Source of the DNA: Paralichthys olivaceus
Lineage: Eukaryota > Chordata > Actinopteri > Pleuronectiformes > Paralichthyidae
DNA: 64,000 bases
Direction of reading: 5' to 3'
Assembly: GCF_024713975.1 (NCBI RefSeq)
Contig: NC_091099.1
Location: forward strand, 14,117,501 to 14,181,500
The position numbers were made by a program, and so were the translations under genes. Positions 54,615 to 64,000 of the stretch are shown here, in pieces; positions within the stretch are counted from its first letter, which is position 1; each line of letters opens with the position of its first letter. The notes under the pieces are model-generated. The model did not search any database. It was not told the DNA's origin and was given only the letters and a program-made list of their open reading frames with translations.

Positions 54615-54929
54615 GATCTCTAAATATGTGAACATAAAAGGAACTCTGTGTATGTTCATGTTTCAGTAAAGTAAGACAAAAATTGTGTTATTAACTGTTT
54701 TAAACTTTATGTGAATAACCTGCGGTGTTGTATATAAGCCTGAATACAAAGATGTTTCACCTCATTTTCATAGCATCAAAAGACACATGTTTAAGAATCT
54801 CAACCAAGACCCATTCCTGGGTTAGGGTTAGGATTCCTGGAACCCTAACTCACTTAATGTTTTTGATGTTAATAGTTCCAAATGGCCCCTAACATTTGGT
54901 GGTGATAAATGGTTTGTGTTTATATTGGT

Positions 54930-55066
54930 TTTTTCTAGTCATGACCACTCAAAGCGCTTTACAATACAGTTTTACATTCACCCATTCACACACATTCATA
55001 CAGTGCATCTATGTGCACTCTCTCTATTAGAACGAGCAATCTGGGGTTCAGTCTCTTTTTTTTCCT
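54930..55066 (+). repeat. Interspersed repeat (gaccactcaaagcgctttac type)
   Basis: The blocks gaccactcaaagcgctttac, aatacagttttacattcacc, cattcacacacattcataca and gtgcatc are in the order of a repeat common in teleost genomes. It is truncated. Confidence 0.5.
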
Positions 55067-55310
55067 GATGAAGACTTGAGATGTTTTGTTGACTTACTGG
55101 ATGCATAGCTTATGAAAGCAACTTTGTTTACATTTGATTATTTTGTCAAGTAATGGCATGCATGGTAATTAATTGTTTATTTTTCAGAAAAATCATCCAT
55201 CCATCCATCCACCCACATATTGTGACCTCAATAGGCTAACTAAATGGCTGTTGAATCCATGTGTTTGAATGTGCACACCAGCTCTGTGACCCAGTGATCT
55301 TGGCCAAATC

Positions 55311-55397
55311 ATCCAACAGCACAACGTCTCGTTCCACTGCTATACGGATGACACACAGATATACCTCCCTCTGAGACCTGATGATTGCTTACAGTGA
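55311..55397 (+). mobile_element. Non-LTR retrotransposon reverse transcriptase fragment
   Basis: The plus frame starting at 55311 reads as a LINE reverse-transcriptase C-motif region (HNVSFHCYTDDTQIYLPLRP). It contains the catalytic YxDD box, with Thr in the variable position. Only about 29 codons remain. A typical LINE 3' tail (agcactttgtaaac, aagtgctatataactaaagt) follows at 55541-55602. This suggests a 5'-truncated and internally deleted copy of a Rex- or L2-like LINE. Confidence 0.65.
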
Positions 55398-55540
55398 AGA
55401 TCCTCAGGTGGAGCTCTATTTTTATCCATTTAATTTGAACACTCCTCTTTAACAACCACCTAAACATGGTTGTCTGGCCTCCTTGTCACATTGCATCCAG
55501 CTGATTGTTATTTCTGTTATATTTACTTTTCTTGCAATGC

Positions 55541-55602
55541 TGTGAAAGCACTTTGTAAACTTTGTAAAAAGTGCTATATAACTAAAGTTTATTATCATCA
55601 TC
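55541..55602 (+). mobile_element. LINE 3' tail remnant
   Basis: The agcactttgtaaactttgt, aaaaagtgctatataac and taaagtttattatca blocks match the 3' end common to several fish LINEs, ending in short tta/atc repeats. Confidence 0.55.
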
Positions 55603-55888
55603 TCTGGCTTTGTAGGTACACACAAATCTTTCCTCACGATTGTCTTTTTTTCCCCAATCCAGCTCCTTTCAACCTTTCTGCCTCTCTCTTTTCCTATCCA
55701 AGCTATTTCCACTAACAAGTGTGTAATTCAATTAAATTTGATCTTATAATATACATTATCTCAAGGTACTTATCATCGAAGGTCAAGATGTGAGTGAACC
55801 CTCAATGTGGGCTCATTTGTGTCAATGTATGTGAGAAATGGAATCAAGGTTTCTGTAAATTAATACCAAAAAAATGTAATACATTGAC

Positions 55889-56048
55889 CTAAAGGGATTC
55901 TGGGACTTTTTATTGAGAAATAATAAATGTTTGTCATGGCTGAAATTACCTTCACAGAAAGCATACAAGTGGTCCTTTCAGCTTCTGAGTGAAAATAAAT
56001 CTTTTGTGGGTTTGTTTTCTTCAGAAGCATATATCAACAAAAGAGATT
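55889..56048 (-). repeat. Direct duplication of putative dnaja4 3' end, right copy
   Basis: Right-hand partner of 54474-54614, slightly longer through a 10-nt insertion near gtgggtttgtt. On the minus strand it contains AATAAA at 55909-55914, which suits the end of dnaja4. Confidence 0.75.
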
Positions 56049-56268
56049 GAGATAACAACATCAACATACACTTTTGATAAAGTTGGGAACACAAATAAAA
56101 TGGGAAATACAAGTACCCCAGATGCATTTTTGTGTTACAGGAAAAATGCAGAAAAATGGTTTGCTTATGGTTTTAAACTTAAAATCATAACTTTAAAAAA
56201 ACAAACATCCAAAGCAATCACAACAAAACGCCACATGTTCCTACAACCTATGGTATCATGGTCTACAA

Positions 56269-59200
56269 TCACTGAGTCTGACATTGCACTCCGCCTCTGG
56301 GACCCTCCTCATCTTCCTCAAAAGCCTCCTTGCTGTAGTTTCTCTGTTGTGTTCGCTCATCCACCTCACAGAGATCCACCTCCTCCACATCATCAGTCAG
56401 CATCACGTCCTCCCTGGGAGGAAGCAGTCTTTCCAGCTGGAACATGAGGTGCTTTGGAAGCCAGTCTTTTTCGGGGAACTCCACCTGAGGGGTTATATTA
56501 CAATTATCGGATCTGAATGTTTTGTCCAACAATATAACCTTAGAAATGTTTTAATCCAGAGTCTGGTGTAGCACTGGTTAAACATTTCAGTGTCTTACCT
56601 GGAACTGAATAATAAGCTTTCCCCTTTCAAAGGGATCCTTGTAAATTGGCATGCCCTCATTCGGAACACATTTGATGTCATTGTGCTTAATGACATCACC
56701 TGTTGATAAAAAGACATTTAAATGAAATATGAATCTGAAATATTCCATTTGAGGGAAAAAAAAAAAAAAATCAGACAATCAACAATATCACTGGAGTCCA
56801 GCTGATCATCTACCTGGCTCTGAGCTGATGACAAGTGTTCTATTGTCTAAGGTTTGAATGGTATTCTTGAAACCACACAGGGCCTCAACAAGTTTAATGG
56901 TCATCTTCATTGTCAAATCCTCCTCTTGTCTCTGGAAAACAGAGTGTTCCTTCTGATCCAGCACAATGATCACATCCCCTGGCTCCAGTCCAGGTTCCTG
57001 GTCGCCTTCACCCTGGAATGTCATTCTCTGACCATCTTTCATACCTGCGAGACACATTTATCTTCCGGTTATTTGCTTTGCAGGTAATACTAACTAGACA
57101 ATTCTTAAAAGAAATTAAATCATGTCAGATGGAAGGAAAATTAACCTTTGTCAATGTGAACTTCAAGAATTTTCTTCTTGCGTTCAACTTTCTGTCCATT
57201 GCAGTTCTTGCAGCGATCTTTGGAGTTAAATTTCTCCCCCTGTCCCTGGCAGTCTGAACACATGCTTTGGATCTGCTGAATCATGCCCGGACCAATCTGT
57301 TGCACCTTAATTTGTACTCCTCTTCCTTTGCAATTCGAGCACTTCTCCAGGGTACCTTTCTTACCACCATAACCTGCCATGAAGAATAATGACAGTTGGT
57401 TACTTCTGAACAAACTTGTTTGGATACTAGATAACGACAAACCAATACGTACCATCACATTTTTCACAAATGACATTCTTCTGGAGTCCAAGCTTCCTGG
57501 TGGAACCTAGGTACAATTCCTCTAGAGTGACACTAAGCTGGTGAACAACATTCTTCCCTGTAGGAAAATATACAATATATAGATGTATAATAAAGTAATG
57601 TATATAGGTAAAAGTTAAAGACAGTCTGCAAGTAGCCAATAGAAATCTTACCTTTTCTCTCTCTCTGCATACGTCCCCCACCTCCAAAGAACATATCGAA
57701 TATGTCCATTGGCGATGTTCCTCCGCCCATGCCTCCTTCTTTGATGGCTTGTTCTCCACCTCGGTCATACAAGTCTCTCTTCTTTGGATCGGACAGCACC
57801 TCATACGCTTGAGATATATGCTTGAACTGTGGAATAAAAAAAACATTATGTCACTTTGGAAAAAAGACTGCATTCATTTCATAAGTAATTGACATACTTC
57901 AGTATAAGTGGTAATGAATGATTATGGTTTTATGATTCCTGAAATAGGATCTTTCAGGTTTATTTTTTGTTCACATGGAATTATGGAAAAATTAACGACA
58001 CGTCTCGACTTCCTATCACGGTCCAGAAATTAAGCCAAAATATTCTGAATGCAAATGCTGTGCATATGGATCCAGTCTATGCAGAAGCAATTGGGGATAG
58101 AGCGCTGAGGTAACCTCCGCTAAGGAGGTAATGTTTCACTGGTGTTTGTTTATTAGTTAGCTGGATTACGCAAAAACTACAGGATGGATTACCACGAAAA
58201 TTGGTGGAAGGATCTAGTATGGGTCAGGGAAGAACCCATTAAGTTTTACTGTGAAATTCAGGCTTGTTTAGAGGACTGATATTTAAGAGAGTGTGCAGTT
58301 TGGTGCAGATCCATATACAAATTTGATTTGGTGAATTTAAATGTGGTTTGGCAAAGGTATGCACTCTACTGAGTGCTGTTCTAGCTAGCATAGTTTATGA
58401 TAATAGTCCTAAAAACAAAAAGAAATGTGTAAGTATCAGCGTAACATGTGAAGTTCTTTACAAGCTCATCAATCAAACCTAGTTTCCACAAGCCAAAGCC
58501 CAACAAACACCTCACTTTTTTCTGCCATGGCAATAGATGCAATCAGCATTCACTCCCCGGTCAGGTGACTGCAGTAGACACAGGTCCAATTGGCAGTAAT
58601 GGAATCGAAATATGTGAGAGAGCTTGTCTGTTTCCAGTGCGTTTGTGACGTCCAACATGAAGCACAGGAAAAAAAGACAAAAACAGAATGGCAAACTATT
58701 TGTGATATCCTCGGATATCAATGATCAGATGCAGAGACTTTAACTTCTAGTAAACTGGCTTTATTGCAAGAACCACCATACAACATGGCCAACATTGAAG
58801 TTCAGCCTCTCCTTGCTGAGGTCATATGCACTCTGCACACCACTCTATCTAATCCCATCTATGCAAATAGTGTTGCAGCCCTCTACTGGCCCTGCACTGC
58901 AACAGCATTCCAACAATCACTTAAAGGGATAGTTCCCCCAGAAATGAAATTGGTGGATGAAGTGTTGGGGTCCACAGTATGGAGGCATGTTATGTTTTGT
59001 TGTTGTTGTTGCTTTATACGTTTGACGAAGGTCTCCCCCAGTTACTTCCATTGTATTGGATTCGGCTGCTACACTGTTTACCCCTGAGACTCCAGAAGAG
59101 TTTTGTGGACTCAAACACATCGCCCACCCCTCCATTGGCTTAGTGGAGAGTAGATAATGTGTGCATTGTCATTTTTCGGTGAACTATCCCTTTAAAGGTA

Positions 59201-59872
59201 CAGTGTGTAGAAGTTTGTGATATCTAGTGTTGTAATCGAGGGTGCAGCTGAACACCCCTCACCTCACCCTCTCCTTCCAAACATCTGTGGTAGCCTTCAG
59301 TTGTTATAAAAACTCAAAAGGTGTTTAGTTTGTCCAGTCTGGACTAATGTAAATGGCGGCCTCTGTAGAGAGGGTCCCCTCAATTAAAACAATTTAGATG
59401 AAACAAACTAGTGAAAACATCATGAGGATTATTCTACATTAAATTTCTGCCAATAGTTCCCTTTCACCTAAAACTTACACACTGGACCTTTAAGCCCCAT
59501 GAGACAAATTGTGGTTTGTGAATATGGGCTGTAGAAATCAAATTTGATTGGTTGATTGGTTGATCTCATGAGTCAGGTCGAGGATACTTCACAGTATCGA
59601 TCGACCTGATTGAACACAGTGTCAGAGACAGACAGAGGAGGTGGCCTCAGTGAGTCCAGAAGCTTCCTGCAGTCAAGTGAGCTCGACGTGCGGTTTAAAA
59701 TTAGACAGTGGCGGCAGCTCCGTGTGTGTCCGTCACTCACCCGCTCCCCCTCACTGGGGTTCTTGTCGGGGTGATACTTCAGGGCCAGCTTCCTGTAGGA
59801 TTTCTTGATTTCATCTGCCGAAGCTTTGGGGCTGACACCCAGGACGTCGTAGAAGCCGGTTTCGTGAACCAT
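56269..59872 (-). CDS. dnaja4: DnaJ homolog subfamily A member 4 (Hsp40 co-chaperone)
   Basis: Type I Hsp40 proteins bind unfolded clients and stimulate Hsp70 ATPase in the cytosol. Coding exons in transcript order: 59741-59872, 57652-57826, 57453-57557, 57146-57373, 56814-57044, 56599-56699, 56269-56484. They sum to 1188 nt (395 aa plus stop; mammalian DNAJA4 is 397 aa). The J-domain (about 4-70) has HPDKNP and [16 protein letters not shown] Gly/Phe stretch follows ([18 protein letters not shown]). The four zinc repeats are [24 protein letters not shown] and CKNCNGQK; the last has lost its final Gly-x-Gly character, as in relatives. The client-binding beta domains run from about 205 ([19 protein letters not shown]). 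The C-terminal CQTQ box is a prenylation motif with Gln at the end. [16 protein letters not shown] and LPPR with TDD favour DNAJA4 over DNAJA1. idh3a lies nearby, as in human 15q25. Confidence 0.95.
58105..58390 (+). repeat. Interspersed repeat, family A
   Basis: Same block order as 19100-19570: ggaggtaatgttt, gtgtttgtttattagttagc, ggattacgcaaaaactac, attggtggaagg, gtgtgcagtttggtgcagat, then a tggtttggcaaaggt end. Confidence 0.5.
58921..59195. mobile_element. MITE-like element with ttaaagggatagttc ends
   Basis: The left end ttaaagggatagttc is the exact inverse of the right end gaactatccctttaa. The 275-bp interior has no coding capacity and includes a gttttgttgttgttgttgct run. Confidence 0.75.
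59193..59493. mobile_element. MITE-like element, family B
   Basis: Left end ttaaaggtacagtgtgtag, right end (reverse complement) ttaaaggtccagtgtgtaag. It shares the ggcggcctctgtagagag and tttctgccaatagttccctt blocks with 21483-21684. It is longer than that copy because it keeps the ctaacacccctcacctc-like middle. Confidence 0.7.
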
Positions 59873-60186
59873 GGTCGCTCCTTCCACAACAAACCAACAC
59901 ACGAGAGAGAAGAAAAAAACAAATCACTATCGCTCTTCAGTCAAATGTGAAATGACGGCTGGCTGGTGTTGCCATGCGACACAGGTGACGTTAAAAATGT
60001 AAACCGCGTCAACAGCTGCAGGATATGTGGCGTTCACGGACCATTCATTCCTTCCGCACATGTTCTCCTACAGTGAACCTCCAGCCTTTAACAGCTGCCT
60101 GACCGTACACATTAACACATGAGTGCACAGACTTACCTTGTGGTGGTTCTGTCTCGCTCGGTGCACAGTGAGGCTGCTGGGGGAAG

Positions 60187-60411
60187 ATGGCCGGCTCTTA
60201 TAGCCGCTCTACGGTGCAGAACTTTCTGGAGAGATCCAGGAGAGGGGCCGGATGTTTCGTCGCCCACAGGAACACGAAGGAGGTGGGGTCAGAGGAGGCC
60301 GGCGCCCTGCCTCTCTGCCCCGGGTTAAGTTACACTGGCTCCAGGGTGTCAGGGCCCGAGGCTTACAAAGCATTTAAAGTGAAGCAGGCGGCTCATTTAA
60401 AAGTAATTTAA
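60187..60411 (+). other. Unrecognised CpG-rich open frame, possible first exon
   Basis: The frame MAGSYSRSTVQNFLERSRRG... begins 315 bp from the dnaja4 start in the divergent direction, inside CpG-rich promoter DNA with a purine-rich ATG context (gggaagatggc). I do not recognise the protein. A weak donor (gggttaag) lies near 60321. It could be the first coding exon of a divergent gene, part of a promoter-divergent non-coding RNA, or chance. Confidence 0.2.
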
Positions 60412-60439
60412 ACAAGTTAAAGAATCCCTCAAGGTTTTG

Positions 60440-60780
60440 AGTTGAGCGTTCGTCAATATTAATATAAAATAACATAAAATAAGATAAAATAACATCATCT
60501 TCTATTAGTCCCACAAAGGGGAAATTTGCAATATTACACCAGCAAGAGTCAAAATAGGCATCAGTCAGTAACATGCAATACTTAAGTGCAAGGATACTAA
60601 TACTTAAGTGTAAGGATATATACAAAATATAAAAATATGAATGGAATAAAAACTAATATATACAGTGTAAAAACAAGACAAATATGTGCAGTGTGAGAAT
60701 ATGTACAGTGAATGGATTGCACATGAACCATTGTATTGCACAGAATGAATATAGCACAGTGAATATTGTGCATATGTAGT
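60440..60780 (+). repeat. Interspersed repeat (tcccacaaaggggaaattt type)
   Basis: The segment with cttctattagtcccacaaag and gggaaatttgcaatattaca, followed by repeated gtgcaaggata, atgtgcagtg and tgtacagtgaatgg units, resembles a common teleost repeat tail. Boundaries are approximate. Confidence 0.45.
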
Positions 60781-63051
60781 AATAATACTTTCTTTATATA
60801 ATACAAGGTGCTTTATGAGGAAAAATCGGTTAAAAATAGGAAATAGTTTAAGAGCAACCTCATGTTACATTATATTATATATTATTCCACATGTATATAT
60901 ATAGATTCACATATTATTTCCTCAGTGAAAGGTTTATATTATGTCAAAATTCTGTATTTTATTTATTTATATATTTGTATTCTGTTGCATTTTCTATTAT
61001 CCTGTCTACCTCATTCTCACTGTCTCCAAGATCACAACAAAATAAAACATTATAAAATCAGAACCAAGAGAAAACACACCTATAAAAATGTGTCTTTAAG
61101 AGACATTTCAAAGTAAAAATAAGACGTTTGCCAGATGAATCAGGCACATATGGTCTCAAAAAGATCAGAAATATTTTTAGGTGCAAGTCCAAAACAGACC
61201 TTGAGATGACCAAAAATTCCCACATAATTATGACTGTTCAGGGCCCCTCAGCCACCATGGGGCCTCCAGCAGAATTAGTTTTACTAAAGCATGTTCAGGG
61301 TGATGATAAGACATTCTGTACACAATCCACAGATAAGTACATGTTGTACTGGAAAGAAGATTCAGCTCTATTATTGTTATTATGTCATAAACAGCTGCAG
61401 GGTCAGTGTGACCTCCCTCTCTATTCAGACTTCATCATCACAGCTGGAGGAGAAACCGTTCCCTTTGTTCAGAGCAGCCAGTGAAGAAGGAGCGACCTAT
61501 TATAAGAGGTTTTTATGCTTTTAAGTAATTACCGTCTTTCATTTCCACAGTGGCAGGGTTAGGGATTTCACAAAAAATGCTAAACCAATTTTCTTGAAAC
61601 TTGATGGAACAGTGGAGAATGAGCCAAGGAGGAACCAAATTGACTTTGGAGCAGATTTATGTCCAGAGAATATTTTCTTTCTCTTTTTTATGAATTTCTT
61701 AAGAAATAAAGCAGAGATCTTTGAGAAAATAATATGTACAGTGCTAATATCTATGAACAGGTAAAGTTTGGGGTAGATTTAATCAGTTACTGTATGGTGA
61801 CAAATATTCCTTTCAAGCAGCCTAAATCAAGCTTTAATAGTTTTATTTAATGTAAGCAGTTTGAAAAAAAATGGTGTATGTGATCTCAATACCATACCAT
61901 CATGTGCCTAGAGAGATATCATGTCACTTGCATATCCCTTCACTCTTGTGAACATTGGAATTTAATCTCTCTCTTTTGAATAATGAAAACATGAGTAAGA
62001 GTAAAGGAATATTATGTTTTAGTTACTGAATAATATTTGCTTTTAAATAACTGGGAACATTTACAGTCACATCAAATAGGTAAAAATATTTCTCTCTACT
62101 CGAGCTCACTGTCAGTTCAGTCAAGAAGATTTCCTCTATATGACACCTTCTCCACCTTCTCTAATCAGCTGAATCAGTTGGATGTTTATAGTGATCAAAT
62201 AGCCAATCGTGTTGTTACTGTTACTTTAAATCTGTTTTCCTCTTCGTGTGTCAGCTGTAATTTCAGTGACTCACTGTCAGCCTCCTCCAGTCTTTATATC
62301 CAGTCTGGTCAAGCTGGACTAACTTGACTAATCTCATCTCATTCACATTCGCAACATTCTCTACATTCCATCAAACACCACCAGTGTCTAGACCTCAGCA
62401 CCAAATAGATCATCTATGACATAACTTTCCTGATTGAAATACAATGTGTTGCTACGTGGTAGTATTCACTAAATGGTTTATACCAATGTGAACAAATGAA
62501 CAGCCCCCCCTCACAGGGATTATTGCCGTTAGTGGAGTGAGCTAATAAAGCCAAGAACAGTCATTAAATAAAAAGTCCCACATGTTCTGATGTAATACTC
62601 ATTTTCTTTATATTGCACATTCATGATATTTGCAGCAAAGAACACAATGACCTGAACAACAAGACGAGTGCAAAACATTTTCAGACAAGTTTCATGTCAA
62701 GCAGCCTGATAATGTTCAAATTATAAAAGCTCAAATTACACCTTTTATGATGAAATAACAGTGTCCAATAAATTACATAGGAGGCTTAATACAGCCAATA
62801 AATGGACAATGTCCACCACATATTAATCTCTTTTAGAATATATGCATATAACATATGCAGTGTTATATGTTGGTCCAACGTTTTACGACAATGCTTTGGA
62901 AGTGTGGAAAAAATAAAACTTTCAGGATCTCAAAATCCTCAGTATCTTTTCAAATACATATTTCAGTTTAAAATGTGCAGATACAACATGCCATGATTAA
63001 GTTAATAGACCTCAACTCTAACAATCGACTCACAGCCACATTAGGATCCTA

Positions 63052-63982
<931 letters not shown>

Positions 63983-64000
63983 CTGTAAAAACATAATGGG

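Larger units (their letters stand above)
54269..56268. other. Gap between convergent rps27l and dnaja4
   Basis: Contains the rps27l 3' UTR (to about 54475), two direct copies of a 130-bp segment (54474-54614 and 55889-56048), a repeat at 54930-55066 and LINE remnants at 55311-55602. The right copy probably carries the dnaja4 poly(A) signal (AATAAA on the minus strand, 55909-55914), so 55900-56268 is the likely dnaja4 3' UTR. Confidence 0.55.
57827..59740 (-). other. dnaja4: dnaja4 intron 1, repeat-rich
   Basis: A 1.9 kb intron largely made of interspersed repeats: family A at 58105-58390 and two abutting MITE-like elements at 58921-59195 and 59193-59493. No coding exon was recognised. Confidence 0.65.
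59873..63051. other. Gap between dnaja4 and idh3a
   Basis: The first 300 bp are the dnaja4 promoter and 5' UTR. An unrecognised CpG-rich open frame lies at 60187-60411. A repeat with the tcccacaaaggggaaattt block and short gtgcaa/tgtacagtg units fills about 60440-60780. A degraded family A piece lies at about 61550-61760. The rest is AT-rich with no supported feature, although the 3' UTR of idh3a should occupy part of the right end. Confidence 0.5.

Noticed and set aside
54815..54850. Telomere-like gggttagggttagg next to its inverse
   Set aside because: Only two units with no array. Too short to call an interstitial telomere.
61128..61484. 118-codon plus frame between dnaja4 and idh3a
   Set aside because: AT-rich surroundings, no recognisable motif and no nearby promoter features or exons.

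Overview
The window is vertebrate genomic DNA and fits a ray-finned fish, most likely a percomorph teleost. The evidence is short GT-AG introns, genes that match vertebrate families exon by exon, dense CA/GT microsatellites, fish-type interspersed repeats and a Gmr1-like LTR retrotransposon. Nothing in it is bacterial. I cannot name the species. All gene names below come from recognising the protein families by eye.

Layout from left to right. The first coding exon of klf13 lies on the minus strand (4816-5284). The stretch 1-4815 is its intron, and the zinc-finger exon 2 lies beyond the left edge. A gene-poor 18.7 kb interval (5285-23988) holds interspersed repeats, microsatellites and one CpG-rich patch. 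trpm1 follows on the plus strand (27 coding exons, 23989-42104), head to head with klf13. Its sixth intron carries a miR-204/211 hairpin. rab8b is on the minus strand (8 coding exons, 43258-51368), tail to tail with trpm1. Its fourth intron is filled by a 6.25 kb LTR retrotransposon (44086-50337) with seemingly identical LTRs and a clean 5-bp target duplication. rps27l is on the plus strand (52460-54268), head to head with rab8b. dnaja4 is on the minus strand (7 coding exons, 56269-59872). The last four coding exons of idh3a lie on the minus strand and run off the right edge (63052-63982).

For every gene that is complete here, the exons I placed sum to an exact open reading frame of the expected family length: trpm1 1698 aa, rab8b 207 aa, rps27l 84 aa, dnaja4 395 aa. 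That is the main support for the splice sites. The genes do not form one pathway. They are a retinal and melanocyte cation channel with its microRNA, a vesicle-traffic GTPase, a ribosomal protein, an Hsp40 co-chaperone, a TCA-cycle enzyme subunit and a transcription factor. In human, klf13/trpm1, rab8b/rps27l and dnaja4/idh3a sit in three separate parts of chromosome 15, so this fish locus joins three human neighbourhoods.

The most notable items are four. The first is the young Gmr1-like element, which has integrase ahead of reverse transcriptase, a SCAN-like Gag, a proline-tRNA-type primer site and a single frame break. The second is its sense insertion inside rab8b. The third is the microRNA hairpin, whose 5p arm reads like miR-204 and whose 3p arm reads like miR-211. 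The fourth is a direct duplication of what looks like the dnaja4 3' end.
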